Shown piece by piece: positions 30,618 through 38,465 of a stretch of 64,000 bases of DNA. Below the pieces are notes generated by a model. That model worked only from the letters and a program-made list of their open reading frames with translations, made no database searches and had not been told where the DNA came from. Source of the stretch: Methylobacterium pseudosasicola. Its GTDB lineage: Bacteria > Pseudomonadota > Alphaproteobacteria > Rhizobiales > Beijerinckiaceae. The stretch is from contig NZ_FOTK01000001.1 of assembly GCF_900114535.1 (NCBI RefSeq), positions 310,001 to 374,000 on the forward strand. The letters run 5' to 3'. The stretch's first letter is position 1. Each line of letters opens with the position of its first letter. The translations under genes and the position numbers were made by a program.

Positions 30618-30642
30618 AACGCCCGCCCGCCGGATCGGTTCC
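30618..30642 (-). promoter_or_regulatory. EcfG-type stress promoter (nepR)
   Basis: On the minus strand GGAAC (30642-30638), 16 bases, CGTT (30621-30618), reading towards nepR, whose start is about 75 bases downstream. Confidence 0.75.
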
Positions 30643-30651
30643 GCTGGGGGC

Positions 30652-30676
30652 GGAACGGAGTGCGGGCCGCCGCGTT
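30652..30676 (+). promoter_or_regulatory. EcfG-type stress promoter (phyR)
   Basis: GGAAC (30652-30656), 16 bases, CGTT (30673-30676), reading towards phyR, about 100 bases upstream of its ATG. It lies only nine bases from the divergent nepR promoter. Confidence 0.75.
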
Positions 30677-30775
30677 GGGCGGTAGGCTGCGCAGGATACA
30701 AGCCGGCCCCGGCACGACCTCGGTCGAGGACCGAGGCATCGCGGCCGGGCAACACGGCGAGGCACAGGGGATCGA

Positions 30776-31579
30776 ATGTCGACATCGCAACTCGTGGTAC
30801 AGCACCTGCCGTACCTGCGCCGCTACGCGCGGGCGCTCACGGGGAGCCAAGTGGCGGGCGACGCCTATGTCGCCGCCACCCTGGAAACCCTCGTCAATGA
30901 GCCGGACACGCTCGGCCGCAGCACCAACATCAAGGCCGACCTGTTCCGGGTCTTCACCCGGATCTGGAACTCCCTGTCGGTGAACGGGCGCAGCGAGCAA
31001 GTCCAGCACGATTTGCCCGCCGAGGTCCGCCTCGGCCAGATTACCCCCCTGCCGCGTCAGGCGTTCCTGCTCTCCTGCCTCGAGGGCTTCTCGGAGGAAG
31101 ATGCGGCGATCATTTTGGCCGTGGACGTCTCCGAGGTCCGCGACCTCGTCGATGAGGCCGGCCGCGAGCTCGCCGCCGACATGGCCACCGAGATCCTCAT
31201 CATCGAGGACGAGCCGCTGATCGCCATGGATCTCGAGGCTTTGGTCGAAGGGCTCGGCCACAACGTCATCGGCGTCGCCCGCACCCGCACCGAGGCGATC
31301 AAGATCGCCGGCGAGGGCAAGCGCCCGGGCCTGATCCTGGCCGACATCCAGCTGGCCGACGGGTCCTCGGGCCTGGATGCCGTGAACGATCTTCTGAAGA
31401 CCTTCGAGGTCCCGGTGATCTTCATCACCGCCTATCCGGAGCGCTTCCTCACCGGCGAGCGGCCGGAGCCGGCCTTCCTGATCGCCAAGCCGTTCCAGCC
31501 GGCGAATGTTTCGGCGGTGATCAGTCAGGCGCTGTTCTTCCAGCAGACCGCGCGTCGCCGGGAAGCCAAGACGGCTTGA
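30776..31579 (+). CDS. phyR: PhyR general stress response regulator
   Basis: A 267-residue protein with the unique PhyR layout. An N-terminal sigma-factor-like domain (sigma2-like LRRYARALTGSQ, sigma4-like FLLSCLEGFSEEDAAIIL) is followed by a C-terminal receiver domain (EILIIEDEPLIAMDLEALV) with the phospho-acceptor Asp in LILADIQLADG and the conserved Lys in IAKPF. On phosphorylation it binds NepR and frees EcfG. A histidine kinase of the HWE/HisKA2 type and ecfG itself are not in this window. An AGGGGA ribosome site precedes the ATG. Confidence 0.96.
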   Translation: MSTSQLVVQHLPYLRRYARALTGSQVAGDAYVAATLETLVNEPDTLGRSTNIKADLFRVFTRIWNSLSVNGRSEQVQHDLPAEVRLGQITPLPRQAFLLSCLEGFSEEDAAIILAVDVSEVRDLVDEAGRELAADMATEILIIEDEPLIAMDLEALVEGLGHNVIGVARTRTEAIKIAGEGKRPGLILADIQLADGSSGLDAVNDLLKTFEVPVIFITAYPERFLTGERPEPAFLIAKPFQPANVSAVISQALFFQQTARRREAKTA

Positions 31580-31635
31580 TCGTTCGACGTCGGAGCGGCT
31601 TGTCGCTCCGCACCAGCTACGACCTTCGAAAAAGA

Positions 31636-31659
31636 CCCCGGCGCGAGCCGGGGTTTTTT
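31636..31659 (+). terminator. Intrinsic terminator of phyR
   Basis: CCCCGGC-GCGA-GCCGGGG (31636-31653) followed by six T residues, 56 bases after the phyR stop. Confidence 0.93.
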
Positions 31660-31688
31660 GTTGCGCGCCCACCCTGTCGAACGCGCGC

Positions 31689-31778
31689 AAAAAAACGGGC
31701 CGGAGATGGCTCCAGCCCGTCGAAAAGGTTCCGGCCGATGCACAAGGGGAATGCGGGGAGGACCAGGTGGCCGGGTCT
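31689..31778 (-). ncRNA. Candidate stress-induced small RNA with C-rich loop
   Basis: A GGAAC-N17-CGTT promoter on the minus strand (31785-31810) predicts a transcript start near 31778. About 60-80 bases on lies a clean intrinsic terminator on the same strand: stem ACGGGC.GGAG / CTCC.GCCCGT (31695-31720) followed by seven U residues (31689-31695). No minus-strand gene explains that terminator. The 5' part can fold by pairing CCGGCC with GGCCGG (31731-31736 with 31769-31774) and exposes a loop containing UCCUCCCC and UUCCCCUU, which could pair with Shine-Dalgarno sequences. This is the architecture of stress-controlled alphaproteobacterial sRNAs such as Caulobacter GsrN; homology is not claimed. 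Confidence 0.5.
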
Positions 31779-31784
31779 CGATGT

Positions 31785-31810
31785 AACGGCCAGCGCCCCC
31801 GGGAGGTTCC
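31785..31810 (-). promoter_or_regulatory. EcfG-type stress promoter (candidate sRNA)
   Basis: On the minus strand GGAAC (31810-31806), 17 bases, CGTT (31788-31785). The only unit downstream before a terminator is the roughly 90-base candidate small RNA. Confidence 0.6.
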
Positions 31811-31941
31811 GGAAATTGCGCTTTTTGGGCGAGCGTGGCTTTCGCGACACAGGGGATGGTTGTGGATGACGCGCGTGTGCCGCCGCACCAACAGCTGGGC
31901 CGTTGGCGAATACTGAGGGATCGCAAGGACGGGACAGTTGT

Positions 31942-31966
31942 GGAACCGGCGATTGCAGGCTGCGTT
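31942..31966 (+). promoter_or_regulatory. EcfG-type stress promoter (secreted 124-aa protein)
   Basis: GGAAC (31942-31946), 16 bases, CGTT (31963-31966), 42 bases before the ATG at 32008. Confidence 0.72.
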
Positions 31967-32007
31967 GTTGAAACATCCTGTCAAGCTCTCGTGATGAGGT
32001 CGGGGCA

Positions 32008-32382
32008 ATGCTGCGGTCTGGTTTCATTCTGGGCGTGAGTGCTCCCGCGGCTCTTCTCACCGTGCTGGTCCAGCCGGTGGTGCGCGAGACCGCCGATCAT
32101 TGGTCGCCGCCGGTCATCGCCGCGACCGCTTCCGTGCCGGCGCCGCTGCCGGGCATGCGTCCGGTCTCCCTGGCCCTGAACCCGACCCGCGTCGCCGGTG
32201 TCCAGCGTACCGAAGGCCGCTCGGGCCCGGTCGCCGAAGAGGGGCAGGAGCTCGGTATCCGGCCGATCCTCAAGCAACCACCGCAGCCGCGCCGCCTGGT
32301 GCGCGAGGGTTGCGAGACCGCGCTCAGTTCCCTGGTCGGCCCCGAAGCACGGCGCATGACCCCGGGCCGCTGCATTTCCTGA
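32008..32382 (+). CDS. Secreted protein of unknown function under stress promoter
   Basis: A 124-residue protein with a hydrophobic N-terminus (residues 3-25) that looks like a signal peptide or anchor, and a proline-rich mature region with two cysteines near the C-terminus. A GAGG site lies upstream of the ATG. No family is recognised. The EcfG promoter upstream and the terminator downstream define a single-gene stress unit. Confidence 0.68.
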   Translation: MLRSGFILGVSAPAALLTVLVQPVVRETADHWSPPVIAATASVPAPLPGMRPVSLALNPTRVAGVQRTEGRSGPVAEEGQELGIRPILKQPPQPRRLVREGCETALSSLVGPEARRMTPGRCIS

Positions 32383-32408
32383 GCAAGCCAACCGCTTCGA
32401 CATACAGC

Positions 32409-32439
32409 AAAAGGCCCCGCCGGATCGGCGGGGCCTTTT
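32409..32439. terminator. Bidirectional intrinsic terminator
   Basis: AAAAGGCCCCGCC pairs with GGCGGGGCCTTTT around a short loop. It lies between two convergent genes and can end transcripts from both. Confidence 0.88.
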
Positions 32440-32520
32440 GCTTTGAAGTGGTCTCTACAAACAAGGACGGCGCCGGTCGGGAGACACGGCGCCGTTACGC
32501 GACTCGATCGTGGTGGTGGG

Positions 32521-32709
32521 TCACTCGGCGCGGCCGGTCCCCGTGGATTGGCCACCCTTACGCCCCGCGGACGAAGCCAGTTCGCGGTCCTGCGAGAAAG
32601 AACGCTTCTCGGCCGGCACGCTGCGTCCGCCCTTGCTGGCGATCTCGCGCTGCCGCGACAGGTCCATCGAGGCAAAGCCTCGCTTCGAGGTTGAATTCCC
32701 GGATGCCAT
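32521..32709 (-). CDS. KGG-repeat stress-induced protein (YciG-like)
   Basis: A 62-residue hydrophilic protein with the stress-induced KGG motif: MDLSRQREIASKGGRSVPAE and, later, ELASSAGRKGGQSTG. The ATG at 32709 follows the strong site GAGGAGG. Related short proteins (PF10685) are induced by desiccation, osmotic and acid stress and are presumed to be disordered protectants. A near-consensus EcfG promoter lies upstream (32744-32768). Confidence 0.88.
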   Translation of the reverse strand: MASGNSTSKRGFASMDLSRQREIASKGGRSVPAEKRSFSQDRELASSAGRKGGQSTGTGRAE

Positions 32710-32743
32710 CAGTTCCTCCTCAGGCTTCGCTTCACCCCGCAAC

Positions 32744-32768
32744 AACCTTCAGCAATAACCAAGGTTCC
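32744..32768 (-). promoter_or_regulatory. Near-consensus EcfG-type promoter (KGG protein)
   Basis: On the minus strand GGAAC (32768-32764), 16 bases, GGTT (32747-32744); one base of the -10 box deviates from CGTT. It lies about 35 bases upstream of the KGG gene's start. Confidence 0.6.
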
Positions 32769-32959
32769 TGTGGCGAGACGTGGCCAAGTTTGGCAAAGCT
32801 AAGCTTGGCAGCAACCGCCGACTGTGTGCGGCGTTGATCCGGGATTGACCTGCACGCACTTCCAGGGACGCCCGATGCGGGCCGGCGCACGGCCGGCCTG
32901 TTCTCGTTGGGCGCTCGGAGGGAAGCCGCGCCGCGGGCTAGGGAAAAGGGCTTCGCGCG

Positions 32960-33166
32960 ATGACGAACCGCAACATGGTCAAGACCGGTCCGGGATCGGG
33001 GCCGGAGGTCCAGCCGAACACGCCGCCGCTGCCGCCCATGCCCGCCCCGGAGGATTCGCCGACGCCGACGACGCGCGAGGAGCCGGTCGACTCGCCGCAC
33101 CTGAATGCCAGCCCGAACCGCGCGGCTCCCAGCCCGGGAGAGCACGGCCTGTCGACGAAGCGCTGA
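32960..33166 (+). CDS. Hypothetical proline-rich small protein
   Basis: A 68-residue, proline- and asparagine-rich, probably disordered protein (QPNTPPLPPMPAPED, LNASPNRAAPSPGEHG). No domain is recognised and no stress promoter is visible. It ends 11 bases before the convergent SCO1 gene. Confidence 0.5.
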   Translation: MTNRNMVKTGPGSGPEVQPNTPPLPPMPAPEDSPTPTTREEPVDSPHLNASPNRAAPSPGEHGLSTKR

Positions 33167-33177
33167 GGCAGGTCTCC

Positions 33178-34017
33178 TCAGGCGGCGCGCCTGCGCGTCC
33201 GGTGGATCAGGCCAAAGATCAGCACGGCGATCCCCAGGATCGTCGCGATCCCGGCGACCGTGAGGATCCGCTCGACCAGGGGCGTGTAGAGGCCGCGTGC
33301 GGCATCGTAGCCGTAACAGAGCAGGGCGAGGCGATCGGCCAGGCCTCCGACCTGGCCCTCGCCGGCTTCCGTGAGGGCGAGGCGGAGATCCCGCCCGGTG
33401 AGCGCCAGGGGCGAGAGCACCCGGGCGACCCGGCCGTCGCCGGTGAGCAGCATGGCGGCGGCGGGATGGGCGAAGCTGTCCGTCCCGGCATCGTAGATTG
33501 CCGTGTAGCCCAGGGCGGCGGTCAGGGTCGCGACGGCGGCCTCTGAAGCGATCAGAGGGCGGATACCGGCCGCGCGCTGGCCGAGGGTCTCTTTGAGCAT
33601 GCGGCGCGCCGCCGCGGAATCGTCCCGCGGATCGATCCCGACAAGCACCCATGCGTAATCTTCCGCGGCCAGACCGGTCGCCGCGAGGGCGTCGGCCGCC
33701 ATCGACAGCATTGGGTCGCAGACATTGCCGCAGGTGTAATCCACCGGCAGCAGCAGGGCGGCGCGCCCGCCCAGCGCCCGGCCCAGCGTGGTCGCCTGGT
33801 CGGTCCGCGCATCCGTAACGGCGAGATCGAGGGGCACCCGGGCGCCGGGGGCGGGGGCCGCCGCCACGCGGGCGAGGTCGGCCTGGACCAGGCGCGCCCG
33901 GGCCGGTCCCGCACTCGGCAACACGCCGCACAGAATCGTAAGCACGGCGGCGATCAAAGGCCGGAACACCGGGGCTGCGTCGGGAGTGGGACTGGACAAG
34001 TTCTTGATGAACCGCAT
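33178..34017 (-). CDS. SCO1/SenC-family copper-handling protein
   Basis: A roughly 279-residue membrane-anchored, periplasm-facing thioredoxin-like protein. An N-terminal signal/anchor (PLIAAVLTILCGVLPSAGPA) precedes the SCO core. The copper site is YTCGNVCDP with the distal histidine in FAHPAAAMLL. A C-terminal transmembrane helix (VAGIATILGIAVLIFGLIH) ends the protein. SCO proteins deliver copper to cytochrome oxidase CuA or act as thiol reductases. Several in-frame starts exist up to 34182; the ATG at 34017 puts the signal near the N-terminus. No oxidase genes are in the window. Confidence 0.78.
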   Translation of the reverse strand: MRFIKNLSSPTPDAAPVFRPLIAAVLTILCGVLPSAGPARARLVQADLARVAAAPAPGARVPLDLAVTDARTDQATTLGRALGGRAALLLPVDYTCGNVCDPMLSMAADALAATGLAAEDYAWVLVGIDPRDDSAAARRMLKETLGQRAAGIRPLIASEAAVATLTAALGYTAIYDAGTDSFAHPAAAMLLTGDGRVARVLSPLALTGRDLRLALTEAGEGQVGGLADRLALLCYGYDAARGLYTPLVERILTVAGIATILGIAVLIFGLIHRTRRRAA

Positions 34018-34093
34018 GGATGTCTGGGCCGATCCGGCCATCCGAATACCATCCATGCCCGCGAGGGCGTGAAGCCCCTCGCGGAGCCCGCGA

Positions 34094-34537
34094 ATGACCC
34101 TCGATACCGAGGTATCCTCCTTAAGGCAGGTTCCGCTGTTCCGCGAGGTGGAGCCGGCTCGCCTGAAGCTTCTGGCCTTCACCAGCGAGCGCGTGCATTT
34201 CGAGCCGGGGCAGCGCTTCTTCGCCCGGGGCGACGTGGCGGATGCGGCCTACGTGATCCTCAAGGGCAGCGCTGAGGTCAGCATCGACGGGCCGGCCGGT
34301 CCGATCCGGCTGGCACTGCTCGGGCAGGATGCCCTGGTCGGCGAGATGGGCATCCTGGCCGACCAGCCCCGCTCGGCTACCGTGACGGCGGACTCGGCCG
34401 TGACGGCGCTCCGCATTGATCGCGGCGTGTTCCTGGAGCTGCTGGCGCAGTTTCCCCAGATCAGCATCGCGCTGATGCGGGTGTTGGCCCTGCGGCTCGA
34501 ACAGACCAACCAGGCGCTGGCCGAGAGCCGCGGCTGA
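34094..34537 (+). CDS. Cyclic nucleotide-binding domain protein
   Basis: A 147-residue single-domain protein of the CRP/CAP cNMP-binding fold: VPLFREVEPARLKLLAF at the start, then GQRFFARGDVADAAYVILKG and the phosphate-binding-cassette-like GEMGILADQPRSATV. There is no helix-turn-helix, so it is not a transcription factor on its own. Function unknown. Confidence 0.85.
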   Translation: MTLDTEVSSLRQVPLFREVEPARLKLLAFTSERVHFEPGQRFFARGDVADAAYVILKGSAEVSIDGPAGPIRLALLGQDALVGEMGILADQPRSATVTADSAVTALRIDRGVFLELLAQFPQISIALMRVLALRLEQTNQALAESRG

Positions 34538-34539
34538 TC

Positions 34540-34983
34540 TCACGCGGTCGGATAGGTGATGAATTCCAGGAGCGAGCCGTCCGGATCGCGGAAATAGACG
34601 CTGAGGCCAGCCCCCGCGGCGCCGTTCCGCTCGACCGGGCCGAGTTCCACCGGCACGCCGACGGCTTCGAGATGCGCCATCGCCTCCTCGATGGTGCCTG
34701 ACCAGCGAAAGCACAGATCGCTGTTGCCCGGCAGCACGGGCTGCGCCGCCACCGGTTCCGCCTTCACGCCCGGGCCGTGGCAATTGAGCTGCACGCCGCC
34801 GAACCGGTATGCGAAGCCGCCCCCGCGTTCGATCACCTCGGCGCCGACCACATCTTGGTAAAAAGCGTTAGACCGCGCCCAGTCGGTGACGTGGATCACG
34901 CAATGGTCGAGGTGGATTGCTGGGCGCAGCGGTACCGCGGGCGCCACCAAGGCGTCGGTCGGAAGCGTCTCGGTCTCGGCCAT
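34540..34983 (-). CDS. VOC-family (glyoxalase/dioxygenase fold) protein
   Basis: A 147-residue vicinal-oxygen-chelate protein: IHLDHCVIHVTDWARSNAFY at the first metal-binding strand, and SVYFRDPDGSLLEFITYP at the C-terminal one with the metal-ligand glutamate. The ATG at 34983 follows GAAGGTGATC; a GTG two codons upstream is less likely. It resembles virulence-protein/glyoxalase-like VOC members; substrate unknown. Confidence 0.87.
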   Translation of the reverse strand: MAETETLPTDALVAPAVPLRPAIHLDHCVIHVTDWARSNAFYQDVVGAEVIERGGGFAYRFGGVQLNCHGPGVKAEPVAAQPVLPGNSDLCFRWSGTIEEAMAHLEAVGVPVELGPVERNGAAGAGLSVYFRDPDGSLLEFITYPTA

Positions 34984-35154
34984 GATCACCTTCGCGGTTG
35001 TCGCACGGGCTTCGGGTCTCGCGTTCTGAATTAGGGCGCAACCGTGGCCGCGGCAGCGGGCGCTCGCGCGCCGCTGCGGCGCAAAAGCTACATCGTCACC
35101 GGCGTCGAGACGGTAGGCATGGGGTCCAGGACCGTATCCCGCATGTCAGGACCC

Positions 35155-35835
35155 ATGATCGCAACACGCCCATCGGCCTGGAGCCGAATTCGCCGGCTCC
35201 TGCTCTCGCGAATTCTGCTCGCCGTGGTGGCGATCGCCCCGCTGGCGGCCTGCCAGACGCGCCCGTCCCAGCTGGCGCAGGACGATGAATCGGCCTGGTA
35301 CATCGGCACGAAGGCCGACAAGCCCTACGACATTCCCTTGGTCGACACGGCGCGGCTCGACCCGAAGTACCGCCGCCAGCAGGTCAGCTACAACGGCCCG
35401 GAGAAGCCCGGGACGATCCTGGTCGATATCGACCAGCGCCAGCTGCTCCTGGTCCAGGCGGACGGCACCGCGATGCAGTACGGCGTCGGCGTCGGCAAGG
35501 CCGGCTTCTCCTGGAAGGGCGAGGCGCGGGTCGGCCGCAAGGGCGTCTGGCCGGATTGGAGCCCGACCGTCACGATGGTCTCGCTCAACCCGGACCTGCC
35601 GCGCACCCGCAAGGGCGGCGTCGACAACCCGCTCGGTGCCCGCGCCCTCTACCTGTACCAGGGCAACCGCGACATTCTGTTCCGCATCCACGGTACCAAC
35701 GAGCCCTGGAGCATCGGCGAGCAGATGTCGTCGGGCTGCGTCCGCATGCTCAACGAGGACATCGCCGACCTCTACGAGCGCGTACCGGTGGGCACCCGGG
35801 TGCTGGTGAAGCGCAACGGCAAGTACCGGGCCTGA
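35155..35835 (+). CDS. L,D-transpeptidase (YkuD domain)
   Basis: A 226-residue lipoprotein enzyme. A signal peptide ends at the lipobox LAACQ. The YkuD catalytic motif reads HGTNEPWSIGEQMSSGCVRM, with the nucleophile cysteine in SSGCVRM. Such enzymes make 3-3 peptidoglycan cross-links or attach proteins to the wall in the periplasm. Three in-frame ATGs (35119, 35143, 35155) are possible; the last has AGGA just upstream. Confidence 0.9.
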   Translation: MIATRPSAWSRIRRLLLSRILLAVVAIAPLAACQTRPSQLAQDDESAWYIGTKADKPYDIPLVDTARLDPKYRRQQVSYNGPEKPGTILVDIDQRQLLLVQADGTAMQYGVGVGKAGFSWKGEARVGRKGVWPDWSPTVTMVSLNPDLPRTRKGGVDNPLGARALYLYQGNRDILFRIHGTNEPWSIGEQMSSGCVRMLNEDIADLYERVPVGTRVLVKRNGKYRA

Positions 35836-36190
35836 CGCCCGCCGGGCGTGCCTGAAGGCCACTGGTCGCGCCGGGCCTCATGCGATCGGCGCGCGCCCTT
35901 TCCCGGGCGCGGGCGGCGCCAGCACGAAGGTGCCTGCCAGGCGGGCCGCCGGGCGCTATCCGCATCTACGGCGGTGCAGCACCGAAAACCCTTTCGCAAC
36001 CTATCCGCGCGACGCTTCGCCAAGCCCGTTCCGGGATGACGGCCGTGCCGATCCATCGCGGGCAGAACGCACGCGACAGGACGCTCAGGCGTCCCTGGGC
36101 GCCAGCGTAGCCGGCAAAATCGCCACAATGGTCGGCGACCCTGAGCAATTCCAAAACCACCTTTGCCGCCCCTTCGTGGACAGCTTTCTG
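35836..36190. other. Gene-free intergenic region
   Basis: The 355 bases between the L,D-transpeptidase and nuclease genes contain only short frames without credible starts. I see no clear hairpin, RNA or operator. Confidence 0.45.
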
Positions 36191-36694
36191 ATGACAAGAT
36201 CGATGCTCGCCCTGCTCCTCCTCTGCGGTCCGGCCGCCGCGGCTGGGACGATCAGCGGGCCCGCGACGGTGATCGACGGCGACACGATCGAGGTGCACGG
36301 CACCCGCATCAATCTCTACGGGATCGACGCGCCCGAGACGGCGCAGAGCTGCCAGACCGTGACCGGGCAGGAATACCGCTGCGGTCGTCAGGCTGCGCAG
36401 GCGCTGAGCGCGCATATCGGCAGCGGAATCGTCACCTGCGAGCGCCGCGAGGGTTCGGCCGCGGGCGGCATCGCCGGCCTCTGCCTCGCGCAGGGCGAGG
36501 ACCTGTCCGCCTGGATGGTCGCCAAGGGCTACGCGCTGGCGAGCCGCCATGTGGCTGCGGCCTATACCCGTCAGGAGGGCCAAGCCTGGGCGACCCGGCG
36601 CGGCCTCTGGGCCGGGACCTTCGAGAAGCCGGCCGACTGGCGCCAGGACCGGCGTCGCATGGAGGCCTCGGCCGGGCCGGGCGCGGCCGAGTAG
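36191..36694 (+). CDS. Thermonuclease/SNase-like secreted nuclease
   Basis: A 167-residue protein with a signal peptide (SMLALLLLCGPAAAAG) and an OB-fold SNase domain: VIDGDTIEVHGTRINLYGID carries the metal-binding Asp, and APETAQ with the later GLAR-like C-terminal RRGLWAGTF completes the pattern. Probably a periplasmic or secreted nuclease, though many proteobacterial members have unproven activity. Confidence 0.85.
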   Translation: MTRSMLALLLLCGPAAAAGTISGPATVIDGDTIEVHGTRINLYGIDAPETAQSCQTVTGQEYRCGRQAAQALSAHIGSGIVTCERREGSAAGGIAGLCLAQGEDLSAWMVAKGYALASRHVAAAYTRQEGQAWATRRGLWAGTFEKPADWRQDRRRMEASAGPGAAE

Positions 36695-36700
36695 GGACGC

Positions 36701-37813
36701 TCACGCCGTCCGGTCGTGGCCCTCGGTGAACTCCCGCCACAGCAGCACTAGCGCTGCCATCACGGCCGGGCCGACGAACAGGCCGAGCAGGCCGAAGGTC
36801 TCGACCCCGCCGAGAATGCCGAGCAGCACCCACAGGAACGGCAGCTTGGTGGTGCCCCCGATCAGCGCCGGCCGGACGAAGTGATCGGCCACGAAGGTCA
36901 CCACGAGGCCCGCCACCGCCACGACGACCGCCGCCTTCACCGAGCCCGCCGCGACCAGGAGAAGCGCTGCGATCGCGATGGCGACGGCCGCGCCGAACGG
37001 GATCATGGCGGCCACCGCCGTGAAGGCGCCGAGCAGCACCGGGTGCGGCACGCCGGCGAAGTAATAGACGACGCCGAGGATGAAGCCCTCGCCGAGCCCG
37101 ACCAGCACGAGGCCGTCGACGGTGCCGTGCACCGAGGCCACCATCTGCCGCGCCACGCGCTCGCCCCGGGGGCCGAACAGGCGGTCGCAGGCGACCCGGG
37201 CCTGCTCCGTCACCGTCCGCCAATCCCGGAACAGGAAGAACAGGGCGACGAGGCTGAAGCCGAACAGCACGATCCGGTGCAGCACCTCGCGCCCGAAATT
37301 CCGCGAGGCCCCGACCACCGAGTGGTTCTCGAACCGGTGCAGGAGGTCCGAGCCGGCCTGGGCGTGCCCGAGATTGTCGTTCCACCACGCGGTGGCCTGG
37401 GCGGCGCCGTAGGGCAGGTGCTGGAGGAATTCCGGGGCCGGGACGCCGTTCGCCTCGGCGTTGCGGACGAATTCGGCGACGTCGTGGGCTTCGCGCGCCG
37501 CCTGCACGCCCAGGATCGCGAGCGGTGCGAGGAATACCAGCGCCACGGCCGTGGTCATCAGCGTCGGCAGCAGCAGGTTGTGCCGGCCCGGCGGGAAGCG
37601 CCGCTCCAGGCGGGCGTAGAGCGGCCACAGGGCGATCGCCAGCACCACCGCCCAGGCCAGGGCCGGCAGGAAGCCGTGCAGGATCCAGAGCCCGAGCGCC
37701 GAGAGCGCCAGGACCAGCACGACCCGCGCCGCGCCCTGCGAGCGCGCCCGTTCCGGCGGGGGTGGGGCGGCGGCATGCGCCGGAACCGCGACGGGTTGAG
37801 CCGTGGGTAACAT
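36701..37813 (-). CDS. AI-2E transporter family (PerM/TqsA-like) membrane protein
   Basis: A 370-residue polytopic membrane protein. The family features are an N-terminal pair of helices (LALSALGLWILHGFL), a central soluble segment, and the conserved C-terminal block VADHFVRPALIGGTTKLPFL followed by GGVETFGLLGLFVGP. The ATG at 37813 has AGGAGA upstream; a longer frame to 37945 is not supported. Substrates of these transporters are mostly unknown. Confidence 0.88.
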   Translation of the reverse strand: MLPTAQPVAVPAHAAAPPPPERARSQGAARVVLVLALSALGLWILHGFLPALAWAVVLAIALWPLYARLERRFPPGRHNLLLPTLMTTAVALVFLAPLAILGVQAAREAHDVAEFVRNAEANGVPAPEFLQHLPYGAAQATAWWNDNLGHAQAGSDLLHRFENHSVVGASRNFGREVLHRIVLFGFSLVALFFLFRDWRTVTEQARVACDRLFGPRGERVARQMVASVHGTVDGLVLVGLGEGFILGVVYYFAGVPHPVLLGAFTAVAAMIPFGAAVAIAIAALLLVAAGSVKAAVVVAVAGLVVTFVADHFVRPALIGGTTKLPFLWVLLGILGGVETFGLLGLFVGPAVMAALVLLWREFTEGHDRTA

Positions 37814-38133
37814 CCGTTTCGTCTCCTGGCGCTGCGAAGGTTCGCCCGCACGCTGGCTCGAGTCTTCGCGTTTCCGCGATGCGCCGCCGTGAAAGATCGC
37901 GTTCCGGCGAAGAATTCCGTGCCGGACCGCGAACCAGCGCAGCAACGCGCCGGGAACCGCCGCGGTTGCCGCCTCCGACCCCCTCGTGTAGAGGTCGCGG
38001 CCGTCCGACCGGCCCGCGCAAGTGGGGCCGGTATGCGTATTGGTGGCCGCGCGGGGCGTGAGCGCCGGGTCGCCCGGCGTCGAGGGGGCTCCCCGCCCGA
38101 CCGATCCGGAAACCGAACAGCCCGCGAGAAGAC
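37814..38133. other. Divergent promoter region
   Basis: This 320-base gap between the transporter and acpXL genes should contain two divergent promoters. I see no gene, hairpin or EcfG site in it. Confidence 0.4.
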
Positions 38134-38442
38134 ATGTCCGACGAGCCCGCCCACGGCAGCGCCACCTTCGAGCGCGTGGCCGACATCATAGCCGAGACGG
38201 CCGATATCCCGCGGGACAAGATCACCCCGGAGAGTCACGCCATCGACGATCTCGGCATCGACAGCCTCGCCTTCCTCGACATCGCCTTCGCGGTGGACAA
38301 GGCCTTCGGGATCAAGCTGCCGCTCGAGCGCTGGACCCAGGAGGTCAACGAGGGCAAGGTCCCGGCGGAACAGTATTTCGTGCTCAAGAACCTGTGCGCG
38401 CGCATCGACGCCCTGGTGGCCGAGAAGGCCGCCAAGGTCTGA
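38134..38442 (+). CDS. acpXL: Acyl carrier protein AcpXL (very-long-chain lipid A type)
   Basis: A 102-residue acyl carrier protein with the phosphopantetheine serine in [19 protein letters not shown]. The longer C-terminal part ([19 protein letters not shown]) distinguishes AcpXL from housekeeping AcpP. In rhizobia AcpXL carries the 27-hydroxyoctacosanoate chain added to lipid A. The genes for a FabZ-like dehydratase and a KAS follow at once, as in the rhizobial cluster. Confidence 0.9.
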   Translation: MSDEPAHGSATFERVADIIAETADIPRDKITPESHAIDDLGIDSLAFLDIAFAVDKAFGIKLPLERWTQEVNEGKVPAEQYFVLKNLCARIDALVAEKAAKV

Positions 38443-38465
38443 CGCGCTAGAGCCCGACGCCCCCC

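Noticed and set aside
31525..31926. Minus-strand frame across the region after phyR
   Set aside because: It reads through an intrinsic terminator and the end of phyR, has no family resemblance, and fits better as non-coding or sRNA sequence.
35772..36197. Overlapping short frames between the L,D-transpeptidase and nuclease genes
   Set aside because: They lack ribosome sites and recognisable domains, and are mutually overlapping GC-rich shadow frames.
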